From: Streptomyces composti
GTDB lineage: Bacteria; Actinomycetota; Actinomycetes; Streptomycetales; Streptomycetaceae
Direction of reading: 5' to 3'
Assembly: GCF_012034205.1 (NCBI RefSeq)
Contig: NZ_JAATEM010000014.1
Location: 111,480 to 175,479 of the forward strand
DNA: 64,000 nt
Shown here in pieces: positions 1 to 8,242 of this stretch. The position numbers and the translations under genes were made by a program. The first letter of the stretch is position 1. Each line of letters opens with the position of its first letter. The notes below the pieces were generated by a model. That model was not told where the DNA came from, ran no database searches, and saw only the letters and a list, made by a program, of their open reading frames with translations.

Positions 1-447
1 ATCGACGGCGCCCGAGGCGTGCTGCTGTCCATCTCCGGCGGGTCCGACCTCGGCCTGTTCGAGATCAACGAGGCCGCCCAGCTGGTCAGCGAGGCCGCCC
101 ACCCCGAAGCCAACATCATCTTCGGCGCGGTCATCGACGACGCCCTCGGCGACGAGGTCCGGGTGACCGTGATCGCCGCCGGTTTCGACGGCGGCCAGCC
201 GCCCTCCCGCCGCGAGAACGTGGTCGGATCGGCCTCCGCCAAGCGCGAGGAGCCGGCCCCGTCGCGGCCCGCCGAGAGCCGTCCGTCCTTCGGCTCGCTC
301 GGCAGTGTCACGCCGAAGGAGGAGACCGAGCCGGTCACCCCGGAGCCCGTGGCGGACCTGCCGTCGCCCCAGCCGCCGGTCCCGCCGTCGCGGACCTACG
401 CGGACAGTGCGGCCGAGGAACTGGACGTACCGGACTTCCTGAAGTGA
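1..447 (+). CDS. ftsZ: Cell division protein FtsZ, C-terminal part (5' end outside window)
   Basis: The frame is open from base 1 and ends at TGA 445-447, so only the last 148 residues are present. They cover the end of the tubulin-like C-terminal domain ([25 protein letters not shown]), then a disordered linker of about 75 residues rich in Pro, Ser and Glu, and the conserved C-terminal peptide [10 protein letters not shown] that docks SepF and other partners. FtsZ polymerises with GTP into the division ring; in Streptomyces it builds sporulation septa. The nucleotide-binding half lies upstream. The stop overlaps the GTG start of the next gene by four bases, so the two are probably translationally coupled. 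Confidence 0.96.
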   Translation: MDGARGVLLSISGGSDLGLFEINEAAQLVSEAAHPEANIIFGAVIDDALGDEVRVTVIAAGFDGGQPPSRRENVVGSASAKREEPAPSRPAESRPSFGSLGSVTPKEETEPVTPEPVADLPSPQPPVPPSRTYADSAAEELDVPDFLK

Positions 448-1172
448 TAGGACAGCGCGGACACGTGAGCGGCGCGCACTTCGCCTTCACCGACCGGTGG
501 GGCGGGGTGAGCGCCGCTCCGTATGAGGAGCTCAATCTCGGCGGCGCGGTCGGCGACGACGGCGATGCCGTGCGCACCAACCGCGAGCTGGCCGCGAAGT
601 CCCTCGGGGTGGACCCGGCCCGGGTGGTGTGGATGAACCAGGTGCACGGCGCCGCCGTCACCGTCGTCGACGAACCCTGGGGCGACCGCCCGGTCCCCGG
701 GACCGACGCCGTGGTCACCACCCGGCGGGGGCTGGCGCTCGCCGTCCTCACCGCCGACTGCGTGCCGGTGCTGCTCGCCGACCCGGTGGCCGGGGTGGTC
801 GCCGCGGCCCACGCCGGACGGCCCGGACTGGTCGCCGGGGTGGTCCCCGCCGCCGTGCGCGCCATGACCGGCCTCGGCGCCGACCCCGCCCGCATCGTCG
901 CCCGCACCGGACCCGCGGTGTGCGGCCGGTGCTACGAGGTGCCGGAGGCGATGCGCGCCGAGGTGGCCGCCGTGGAGCCGGCGGCGCACGCCGAGACGAG
1001 CTGGGGCACGCCCGCGGTCGATGTGGGCGCCGGAGTGCACGCCCAGCTGGAACGGCTCGGGGTGCGCGACCGGGAGCAGTCGCCGGTGTGCACGCTGGAG
1101 TCGGACGATCACTTCTCGTACCGCCGCGACCGCACCACCGGTCGGCTCGCGGGCTATGTGTGGCTGGACTGA
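444..1172 (+). CDS. pgeF: Peptidoglycan editing factor / purine nucleoside phosphorylase-like protein (PgeF, YlmD family)
   Basis: A 242-residue protein of the YfiH/YlmD (multicopper-oxidase-like) family. The three family metal ligands are visible: His68 in NQVHG, Cys106 in TADCVPVLL and His123 in AAHAGRPG. Family members have been described as polyphenol oxidases, as adenosine/inosine-acting enzymes and, in E. coli, as a factor that removes wrongly built L-Ser peptidoglycan precursors; which role applies here cannot be told from sequence. The GTG at 444 overlaps the ftsZ stop. A second in-frame GTG at 465 is an alternative start. It sits between ftsZ and yggS, as in other actinobacteria. Confidence 0.87.
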   Translation: MIGQRGHVSGAHFAFTDRWGGVSAAPYEELNLGGAVGDDGDAVRTNRELAAKSLGVDPARVVWMNQVHGAAVTVVDEPWGDRPVPGTDAVVTTRRGLALAVLTADCVPVLLADPVAGVVAAAHAGRPGLVAGVVPAAVRAMTGLGADPARIVARTGPAVCGRCYEVPEAMRAEVAAVEPAAHAETSWGTPAVDVGAGVHAQLERLGVRDREQSPVCTLESDDHFSYRRDRTTGRLAGYVWLD

Positions 1173-1178
1173 TGGGGC

Positions 1179-1898
1179 ATGACGGATCGTAAGGACGAAC
1201 TCGCCGCGAATCTGGCGAGAGTGGAGGAACGGATCGCCGCGGCCTGCGCCGCGGCCGGACGTGCGCGCGACGAGGTCACCCTCATCGTGGTCACCAAGAC
1301 GTTCCCGGCGAGCGATGTGCGCATCCTGTCCGAGCTCGGCGTGCGGCACGTCGCCGAGAACCGTGACCAGGACGCCGCGCCCAAGGCCGCCGCCTGTTCG
1401 GATCTGCCGCTTTCCTGGCACTTCGTCGGCCAGCTTCAGACCAACAAGGTGCGTTCCGTGGTCGGTTACGCCGATGTCGTGCACTCCGTCGACCGCGCCA
1501 AGCTGGTCAACGTGCTGTCCAAGGAGGCGGTGCGGGCCGGGCGCGAGGTGGGCTGCCTGATCCAGGTCGCCCTCGACGCCGGGGCGAGCGGCCGGGGCGA
1601 GCGCGGCGGCGTGGCGCCCGAGGGAGTCGCGGAGCTGGCGGATCTGGTGGCGGGGGCCGAGGGGCTGCGGCTGGACGGTCTGATGACCGTGGCGCCGCTC
1701 ACCGGGGAGTACGCGGGACGTGAACGGGCGGCGTTCGAGCGGTTGATGGATTTGTCGACCGACCTGCGCAGGAACCATCCGGCTGCCAACATGGTCTCTG
1801 CGGGGATGAGTGCGGACCTCGAACAGGCCGTTGCCGCCGGGGCGACACATGTGCGCGTCGGCAGTGCGGTACTCGGAGTCCGCCCCAGGCTCGGGTAA
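1179..1898 (+). CDS. YggS-family pyridoxal phosphate homeostasis protein
   Basis: This 239-residue protein is a fold-type III PLP-binding protein (alanine-racemase-like barrel) without the second domain of racemases. The cofactor lysine is Lys40 in VTKTFPASDV, and the family signatures WHFVGQLQTNK and a variant of the ENRVQE motif (AENRDQDA) follow. YggS proteins bind PLP and buffer vitamin B6 and amino-acid pools. It begins at ATG 1179, six bases after the pgeF stop, and belongs to the same division-cluster transcript (ylmE position). Confidence 0.92.
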   Translation: MTDRKDELAANLARVEERIAAACAAAGRARDEVTLIVVTKTFPASDVRILSELGVRHVAENRDQDAAPKAAACSDLPLSWHFVGQLQTNKVRSVVGYADVVHSVDRAKLVNVLSKEAVRAGREVGCLIQVALDAGASGRGERGGVAPEGVAELADLVAGAEGLRLDGLMTVAPLTGEYAGRERAAFERLMDLSTDLRRNHPAANMVSAGMSADLEQAVAAGATHVRVGSAVLGVRPRLG

Positions 1899-2027
1899 CG
1901 TCGCCAAGAAGTCGGACCACAGCAGAAAATATGGTCATTGCCGCCGAAAGGCGGACATGAAGACCACGTGGATCGCGGGCACTTGGCGGTCGTCAGCGAA
2001 TCCACCACAGAGCGGAGGACTCAGAGA

Positions 2028-2687
2028 ATGGCCGGCGCGATGCGCAAGATGGCGGTCTACCTCGGCCTCGTGGAGGACGATGGGTACGACGGCCGCGGAT
2101 TCGACCCAGACGACGACTTCGAACCCGAACTCGACCCGGAGCCCGAGCGGGACCACCGGCGGCACGAGCAGTCCCACGGGTCGCACAGCGCTCACAGCGC
2201 ACATGGTGCACATCAGTCCCAAAGGGACGAAGAGGCACGCATCACACAGCCGCCGGCCCCCCGCGAACCGGTCGCCCGTTCCACCTCTCTTCCCGCGGAA
2301 TCGGCCCGCCCGGCACGCATCGCGCCCGTGGCGTCCATCACACAAGAACGCGCAAGTCTGGAGAAGAACGCACCGGTGATCATGCCCAAGGTGGTGTCCG
2401 AACGAGAGCCGTACCGGATCACCACACTTCACCCGCGGACCTACAACGAGGCCCGTACCATCGGGGAACACTTCCGTGAAGGCACCCCGGTGATCATGAA
2501 TCTGACTGAGATGGATGACACAGACGCGAAGCGACTTGTCGACTTTGCGGCCGGTTTGGTGTTTGGTCTTCACGGCAGCATCGAGCGGGTGACGCAGAAG
2601 GTGTTCCTGTTGTCGCCTGCTAACGTCGATGTCACGGCGGAGGACAAGGCCCGCATCGCAGAGGGCGGGTTCTTCAACCAGAGCTAG
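2028..2687 (+). CDS. sepF: Cell division protein SepF
   Basis: This 219-residue protein is the FtsZ membrane anchor. The start is ATG 2028, with GGAGG at 2014-2018; the frame continues upstream to 1938 but without a ribosome site, and [16 protein letters not shown] is the typical amphipathic membrane-binding N-terminus. Residues about 20-70 form an acidic then His/Ser/Gln-rich linker. The globular SepF domain ([20 protein letters not shown] to LSPANVDVT) fills the C-terminal third and binds the FtsZ tail. The chain ends EGGFFNQS. A 129-bp gap separates it from yggS and may hold its own promoter. Confidence 0.95.
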   Translation: MAGAMRKMAVYLGLVEDDGYDGRGFDPDDDFEPELDPEPERDHRRHEQSHGSHSAHSAHGAHQSQRDEEARITQPPAPREPVARSTSLPAESARPARIAPVASITQERASLEKNAPVIMPKVVSEREPYRITTLHPRTYNEARTIGEHFREGTPVIMNLTEMDDTDAKRLVDFAAGLVFGLHGSIERVTQKVFLLSPANVDVTAEDKARIAEGGFFNQS

Positions 2688-2737
2688 AAGACGCAGACCG
2701 GATCGAGCAGGGCACAGGGGAGAGGGAAAGACAGGCC

Positions 2738-3028
2738 ATGAGCGTGTTCGCGCAGGTGATCTACATCGCGCTGATGGTGTTCCTCATCGTGCTCATCTTC
2801 CGTCTGGTCATGGACTACGTCTTCCAGTTCGCCCGCTCGTGGCAACCCGGCAAGGCGATGGTGGTCGTCCTGGAGGCCACCTACACTGTCACCGATCCAC
2901 CGCTGAAGCTTCTGCGGCGGTTCATCCCGCCGCTGCGTCTCGGGGGCGTGGCGCTCGACCTGTCCTTCTTCGTACTGATGATCATCGTCTACATCCTGAT
3001 CTCGATCGTGGGCAATCTCGCGAGGTGA
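2738..3028 (+). CDS. YggT-family membrane protein
   Basis: A 96-residue integral membrane protein with hydrophobic segments at about residues 3-25 and 72-92, joined by a basic loop that carries the family Pro/Arg-rich stretch (RRFIPPLRLGG). The ATG at 2738 has the ribosome site GGGGAGAGGG upstream. YggT/YlmG proteins sit between sepF and divIVA throughout Gram-positive bacteria and are linked to envelope and division functions, but no biochemical activity is established. The gap to sepF is 50 bp and to divIVA 53 bp. Confidence 0.9.
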   Translation: MSVFAQVIYIALMVFLIVLIFRLVMDYVFQFARSWQPGKAMVVVLEATYTVTDPPLKLLRRFIPPLRLGGVALDLSFFVLMIIVYILISIVGNLAR

Positions 3029-3081
3029 CTGTGGACGATACGGTCTTGCCGACTGCCGAATGACTACGTTGAGGTGAAGAG

Positions 3082-4224
3082 ATGCCGTTGACCCCCGAGG
3101 ACGTGCGGAACAAGCAGTTCACGACCGTCCGCCTCCGAGAAGGCTATGACGAGGACGAGGTCGATGCCTTCCTCGACGAGGTCGAAGCCGAACTGACCCG
3201 CCTGCTCCGCGAGAACGAGGACCTGCGCGCCAAGCTGGCCGCGGCCACCCGCGCCGCCGCCCAGAACCAGCAGAACATGCGCAAGCCCCCGGAGCAGCAG
3301 GACCAGCAGGGCCCGCCGCAGGGCATGCCCCAGCAGGGCATGCGAGGCCCGGGCGCTCCGGTGCCCGCCGGGATATCGGGCCCGCCGCAGCAGCAGATGG
3401 GCGGCCCCATGGGTGGCCCGCCCCAGCTGCCGAGCGGTGCTCCCCAGCTGCCCGCCGGCCCCGGCGGACAGGGCGGCCCGCAGGGCCCCGGCCCGATGGG
3501 TCAGGGCGGTCCCGGGCCGATGGGCCAGGGCGGCCCGATGCAGGGGCAGATGGGTCCCGGTGGCCCGATGGGCGGCCCCATGGGCGGCCCCGGTCTTCCC
3601 GGTCAGGGCGGCCCCGGCGGCGACAGCGCCGCGCGCGTGCTGTCGCTGGCCCAGCAGACCGCCGACCAGGCGATCGCGGAGGCCCGTGCCGAGGCCAACA
3701 AGATCGTGGGCGAGGCGCGTTCGCGCGCCGAGGGCCTGGAGCGGGACGCCCGCGCCAAGGCCGACGCCCTGGAGCGGGACGCGCAGGAGAAGCACCGCGT
3801 CGCGATGGGCTCCCTGGAGTCCGCCCGCGCCACGCTGGAGCGCAAGGTCGAGGACCTGCGCGGCTTCGAGCGCGAGTACCGCACGCGTCTGAAGTCCTAC
3901 CTGGAGTCGCAGCTGCGCCAGCTGGAGACCCAGGCGGACGACTCGCTGGCCCCGCCGCGCCAGTCGTCGCCGTCGGCCCCGTCGCTGCCGCCGTCCCCGG
4001 CGCCGTCGATGGCGTCCGCCGGTGCCGGTGGCCCGTCCTACGGCGGCAACCAGACGATGGGCGGCAACTCGCAGAGCCAGTCCGGCCCGTCCTACGGCGG
4101 CCAGCAGCAGATGCAGCCGGCGATGACCCAGCCCATGGCGCCGGTGCGTCCGCAGGGCCCGTCGCCGATGGGGCAGGCGCCCTCGCCGATGCGCGGGTTC
4201 CTCATCGACGAGGACGACAACTGA
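3082..4224 (+). CDS. divIVA: Polar growth scaffold DivIVA (Wag31)
   Basis: A 380-residue coiled-coil scaffold. It opens with the DivIVA lipid-binding domain ([20 protein letters not shown], then acidic coiled coil to about residue 65). A Gln/Gly/Pro/Met-rich low-complexity linker follows from about residue 70 to 190, then a second heptad region (about 190-285), then a Ser/Pro/Gln-rich tail ending in GFLIDEDDN. In Streptomyces, DivIVA marks hyphal tips and branch sites and directs apical wall growth. The linker is much longer than in Bacillus DivIVA (about 160 residues in total). A strong terminator follows the gene. Confidence 0.96.
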   Translation: MPLTPEDVRNKQFTTVRLREGYDEDEVDAFLDEVEAELTRLLRENEDLRAKLAAATRAAAQNQQNMRKPPEQQDQQGPPQGMPQQGMRGPGAPVPAGISGPPQQQMGGPMGGPPQLPSGAPQLPAGPGGQGGPQGPGPMGQGGPGPMGQGGPMQGQMGPGGPMGGPMGGPGLPGQGGPGGDSAARVLSLAQQTADQAIAEARAEANKIVGEARSRAEGLERDARAKADALERDAQEKHRVAMGSLESARATLERKVEDLRGFEREYRTRLKSYLESQLRQLETQADDSLAPPRQSSPSAPSLPPSPAPSMASAGAGGPSYGGNQTMGGNSQSQSGPSYGGQQQMQPAMTQPMAPVRPQGPSPMGQAPSPMRGFLIDEDDN

Positions 4225-4292
4225 AGATCAGCTGAGGACGTTCCGGGGCCCAGGCCTCGGTGGTCATGAATACGGCGTAGCAATCGGCAGAT

Positions 4293-4336
4293 CAAGGGGC
4301 GGGGCCCCGGGTGAACTCCCGGGGCCCCGCCCCTTG
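4293..4336 (+). terminator. Strong hairpin after divIVA
   Basis: A perfect 19-bp inverted repeat (4293-4311 and 4318-4336) with a 6-base loop lies 69 bp past the divIVA stop. There is no T-run, as is usual for actinobacterial terminators. It most likely ends the division-cluster transcript. Confidence 0.85.
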
Positions 4337-4458
4337 TGCCGGCCGAGCCCGGGAAGCTTGCTCTGCGGGGGACCGGGAGCGCCTCGTGCGGGCCCGGCGG
4401 CCGGACCCGCCGGATGAGATGTTCTTTCGAAGAACGCGGACCTGTCCTACGGACACAA

Positions 4459-4510
4459 CGCCGAAGGCCCGGACCCGCCAAGATTCTTCCGGCGGGCCGG
4501 GCCTTCGGCG
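4459..4510 (-). terminator. Hairpin terminator of ileS
   Basis: Arms 4459-4479 and 4491-4510 pair over 20 bp with one bulged A at 4473 and an 11-base loop. It lies six bases beyond the ileS stop codon. Together with the preceding hairpin it insulates the convergent divIVA and ileS transcripts. Confidence 0.82.
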
Positions 4511-4516
4511 TGTGCC

Positions 4517-7500
4517 TTACGCCTTGCGCAGGCGGAAGGTGAGGGTCAGGGCGTCGTCGGTGAAGGGACGGCCGTAGGAGTCGTCCGCCTCACCGCGGGC
4601 GAAGTCCGTCGCCAGCACCTCCTCGGCGATCAGCCCGGCGTGCTCGGTGAGCGCGGCGACGGTCGCCTCGTCGGACGCGTCCCAGCGCAGGGCGATCCGG
4701 TCCGCCACGTCGAGGCCGCTGTTCTTGCGGGCCTCCTGGATCAGGCGGATCGCGTCCCGGGCCAGGCCGGCGCGGCGCAGCTCTTCGGTGATCTCCAGGT
4801 CCAGGGCGACCGTGGCGCCGGAGTCGGAGGCCACCGACCAGCCCTCGCGCGGGGTCTCCGTGATGATCACCTCGTCGGGGGCGAGGCTGATGGTCTCACC
4901 GTCGACCTCGACCGAGGCGGTGCCCTCGCGCAGCGCCCGGGACAGCGCGGCGGCGTCCGCGTTCGCGATGGCCTTGGCCACGTCCTGGACCCGCTTGCCG
5001 AAGCGCTTGCCGAGCGCGCGGAAGTTGGCCTTGGCGGTGGTGTCGACCAGCGAGCCGCCCACCTCGGACAGCGACGCCAGCGACTCGACGTTCAGCTCCT
5101 CGGTGATCTGCGTGCGCAGCTGAGGGTGCAGCTCGTCGAATCCGGCGGCCGCGATCAGCGCCCGCTTCAGCGGCTGGCGCGTCTTGACGCCCGACTCGGC
5201 GCGCGTGGCGCGGCCCAGCTCCACCAGGCGCCGCACCAGCGCCATCTGCCGCGACAGCTCCGGGTCGATCGCCTCGCGGTCCACCTCGGGCCAGGAGGCC
5301 AGGTGCACCGACTCCGGGGCGCCCGGGGTGACCGGGACGACCAGGTCCTGCCACACCCGCTCGGTGATGAACGGGGTGATCGGCGCCATCAGCTTGGTGA
5401 CCGTCTCCAGCACCTCGTGCAGGGTGCGCAGCGCGGCCTTGTCGCCCTGCCAGAAGCGGCGGCGCGAGCGGCGGACGTACCAGTTGGACAGGTCGTCGAC
5501 GAACGCGGACAGCAGCTTTCCGGCCCGCTGGGTGTCGTAGCCGTCCAGCGCCTCGGTGACCTGGTCGGTCAGCGCGTGCAGCTCGGACAGCAGCCAGCGG
5601 TCGAGCAGCGGGCGGTCGGCCGGGGCCGGGTCGGCCTCGGACGGGGCCCAGCCGGAGGTGCGGGCGTACAGGGCCTGGAAGGCGACCGTGTTCCAGTAGG
5701 TCAGCAGCGTCTTGCGCACGACCTCCTGGATGGTGCCGTGGCCCACCCGGCGCGCCGCCCAGGGGGAGCCGCCGGCCGCCATGAACCAGCGCACCGCGTC
5801 CGCGCCGTGCTGGTCCATCAGCGGGATCGGCTGCAGGATGTTGCCCAGGTGCTTGGACATCTTGCGGCCGTCCTCGGCGAGGATGTGACCGAGGCAGACC
5901 ACGTTCTCGTACGAGGACTTGTCGAAGACGAGCGTGCCGACCGCCATCAGCGTGTAGAACCAGCCGCGGGTCTGGTCGATCGCCTCGCAGATGAACTGCG
6001 CCGGGTAGCGGGCCTCGAACAGCTCCTTGTTCTTGTACGGGTAGCCCCACTGCGCGAACGGCATCGAGCCCGAGTCGTACCAGGCGTCGATCACCTCCGG
6101 CACGCGCGTGGCGGTCCTGCCGCAGCCGTCCTGCGGGCACGCGAAGGTGACCTCGTCGATGAACGGGCGGTGCGGGTCGAGGCCGGACTGGTCGGTGCCG
6201 GTCAGCTCGGTCAGCTCGGCGCGTGAGCCGACGCAGGTGAGGTGGCCCTCCTCGCAGCGCCAGATCGGCAGCGGGGTGCCCCAGTAGCGGTTGCGGGACA
6301 GCGCCCAGTCGATGTTGTTGTTCAGCCAGTCCCCGTAGCGGCCGTGCTTGACCGTCTCCGGGAACCAGTTGGTCTTCTCGTTCTCCTCCAGCAGCCGGTC
6401 CTTGATCGCCGTGGTGCGGATGTACCAGGACGGCTGGGCGTAGTAGAGCAGCGCGGTGTGGCAGCGCCAGCAGTGCGGGTAGCTGTGCTCGTACGGGATG
6501 TGCCGGAAGAGCAGACCGCGCTCGTCGAGGTCGGCGGTGAGCTTCTCGTCGGCCTTCTTGAAGAAGACCCCGCCGACCAGCGGCACCTCCTCGGCGAAGG
6601 TGCCGTCGGGGCGGACCGGGTTGACCACGGGCAGGCCGTAGGCGCGGCACACCTTGAGGTCGTCCTCACCGAAGGCGGGGGACTGGTGGACCAGACCCGT
6701 ACCGTCCTCGGTGGTGACGTACTCGGCGTTGACCACGAAGTGAGCCGGCTCGGGGAACTCCACCAGCTCGAAGGGGCGCCGGTAGGCCCAGCGCTCCATC
6801 TCGGCGCCGGTGAAGGTCTGCCCGGTGCGCTCCCAGCCCTCGCCGAGGGCCTTCTCCAGCAGTGGCTCGGCGACGACCAGCTTCTCCTCGCCGTCGGTCG
6901 CCACCACGTAGGTGACCTCGGGGTGGGCGGCGACGGCCGTGTTGGAGACCAGGGTCCACGGGGTGGTCGTCCACACCAGCAGCGCGGCCTCGCCGGCCAG
7001 CGGGCCGGAGGTGAGCGGGAAGCGGACGTAGACGGACGGGTCGACGACCGTCTCGTAGCCCTGGGCCAGCTCGTGGTCGGACAGGCCGGTGCCGCAGCGC
7101 GGGCACCAGGGCGCCACCCGGTGGTCCTGGACGAGCAGGCCCTTGTTGAAGATCTCCTTCAGCGACCACCAGACCGACTCGATGTACTCGGGCTCCATGG
7201 TCACGTACGCGTCGTCGAGGTCGACCCAGTAGCCCATGCGGGTCGTCAGCTCGGCGAAGGCGTCGGTGTGGCGCAGCACGGACTCGCGGCACTTGGCGTT
7301 GAACTCGGCGATGCCGTACGCCTCGATGTCCTTCTTGCCGGAGAAGCCCAGCTCCTTCTCCACCGCGAGCTCCACGGGCAGGCCGTGGCAGTCCCAGCCG
7401 GCCTTGCGGGCCACGTGGTAGCCGCGCATGGTGCGGAAGCGGGGGAAGACGTCCTTGAAGACGCGGGCCTCGATGTGGTGGGCGCCGGGCATGCCGTTGG

Positions 7501-7660
7501 CGGTGGGCGGGCCCTCGTAGAACACCCACTCCGGGCGGCCCTCGGACTGCTCCAGGCTCTTGGCGAAGATCTTCTGCTCACGCCAGAACTCGAGCACCGC
7601 GTGCTCGAGGGCGGGCAGGTCGACCTGGGCGGGTACCTGGCGGTACGTCGGCGATGTCAT
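4517..7660 (-). CDS. ileS: Isoleucyl-tRNA synthetase, IleRS2-like with GAHH in place of HIGH
   Basis: A 1047-residue class I synthetase that charges tRNA-Ile. Start ATG (7660) has GGAGGAAG upstream; an open extension to 7756 runs through the T-box leader and is not coding. The Rossmann HIGH region reads GMPGAHHIEARVF (GAHH at residues 59-62) instead of HxGH. The second motif is KMSKH. The editing domain (CP1, WTTTPWTLVSNTAVA) and an HVF-type anticodon-binding tail are present. The overall sequence resembles the eukaryote-like IleRS2 group rather than IleRS1. IleRS2 enzymes are known for mupirocin resistance, and the altered GxHH motif has been tied to hyper-resistance. Regulation is by the T-box at 7685-7965. 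Confidence 0.96.
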   Translation of the reverse strand: MTSPTYRQVPAQVDLPALEHAVLEFWREQKIFAKSLEQSEGRPEWVFYEGPPTANGMPGAHHIEARVFKDVFPRFRTMRGYHVARKAGWDCHGLPVELAVEKELGFSGKKDIEAYGIAEFNAKCRESVLRHTDAFAELTTRMGYWVDLDDAYVTMEPEYIESVWWSLKEIFNKGLLVQDHRVAPWCPRCGTGLSDHELAQGYETVVDPSVYVRFPLTSGPLAGEAALLVWTTTPWTLVSNTAVAAHPEVTYVVATDGEEKLVVAEPLLEKALGEGWERTGQTFTGAEMERWAYRRPFELVEFPEPAHFVVNAEYVTTEDGTGLVHQSPAFGEDDLKVCRAYGLPVVNPVRPDGTFAEEVPLVGGVFFKKADEKLTADLDERGLLFRHIPYEHSYPHCWRCHTALLYYAQPSWYIRTTAIKDRLLEENEKTNWFPETVKHGRYGDWLNNNIDWALSRNRYWGTPLPIWRCEEGHLTCVGSRAELTELTGTDQSGLDPHRPFIDEVTFACPQDGCGRTATRVPEVIDAWYDSGSMPFAQWGYPYKNKELFEARYPAQFICEAIDQTRGWFYTLMAVGTLVFDKSSYENVVCLGHILAEDGRKMSKHLGNILQPIPLMDQHGADAVRWFMAAGGSPWAARRVGHGTIQEVVRKTLLTYWNTVAFQALYARTSGWAPSEADPAPADRPLLDRWLLSELHALTDQVTEALDGYDTQRAGKLLSAFVDDLSNWYVRRSRRRFWQGDKAALRTLHEVLETVTKLMAPITPFITERVWQDLVVPVTPGAPESVHLASWPEVDREAIDPELSRQMALVRRLVELGRATRAESGVKTRQPLKRALIAAAGFDELHPQLRTQITEELNVESLASLSEVGGSLVDTTAKANFRALGKRFGKRVQDVAKAIANADAAALSRALREGTASVEVDGETISLAPDEVIITETPREGWSVASDSGATVALDLEITEELRRAGLARDAIRLIQEARKNSGLDVADRIALRWDASDEATVAALTEHAGLIAEEVLATDFARGEADDSYGRPFTDDALTLTFRLRKA

Positions 7661-7684
7661 CAGCGCGCTTCCTCCGGCGGACTT

Positions 7685-7965
7685 GCTGCCTTCCGTCCGG
7701 AGGGACGAGAGCCGTGTTGCCCTTACGCCGGTCTCGGCGTGCTCCCGCGGTACCACCCTCCTTGACCCCCCGGTGCGTCGTGTGCGCCGAAGAGCCCCCT
7801 CATTGGGATCGCGAAGCCGGTTCTACTCGCCGCGGCCCCTGCCGGGCGTCCGCGGTTTTCTTCCGGCGGCTCCGGGGTGATCTTCACGTCGCGCTCGCCC
7901 CCGGGCTCACACCGTCCCCGGGTCGCTCTGGGCTGCGTACGCCGCTACTCGTCCCCATCATCGCT
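7685..7965 (-). promoter_or_regulatory. Isoleucine T-box riboswitch of ileS
   Basis: The minus strand carries the T-box core AGGGTGGTACCGCGG (7759-7745). Its TGGT bulge matches the NCCA end of a tRNA with discriminator A, as in tRNA-Ile. Upstream, in Stem I, the specifier loop context GTGAAGATCACC holds the codon ATC (Ile) at 7881-7879. The leader begins near 7965 (GGGGACGAGTAG). Between the core and ileS, CCTCCGG (7703-7697) is a perfect complement of CCGGAGG (7677-7671), which is the ileS Shine-Dalgarno. This points to control of translation initiation: uncharged tRNA-Ile would free the ribosome site, as described for actinobacterial ileS T-boxes. Confidence 0.92.
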
Positions 7966-8242
7966 TTTCGCTCCGCCCAGTGTACGGCGCGCCGGGGACC
8001 GGAGCCGACCGGTTTCCGGCGCGGCATGCCCCGAATGGGGCGGTGGCGCCCATCGAGTGCAGCGGCCTGCGGCTCGGTGGCATACCCGGCGGGGAGCTGG
8101 GCACAACGGATGCAGGCCGGCCGCGCGGCGTCCGCGAGGCGAGGGAATCGGGCGGTGTGCCCCGTTGCCGCGGGACTCGAGTCGATTTATCGTCCCAGCA
8201 CGATTCGCGCACAAGATCACAATATGTGAAGGGGCCGCGGCC

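Noticed and set aside
7661..7756. 32-residue N-terminal extension of ileS
   Set aside because: It lies inside the T-box leader and upstream of the real ribosome site; the family N-terminus fits ATG 7660.
7877..8242. 122-residue N-terminal extension of the DksA-like protein
   Set aside because: It overlaps the divergent ileS leader and contains no DksA or Lys-rich tail features; MVAKKTADQ at 8243 is a natural start.
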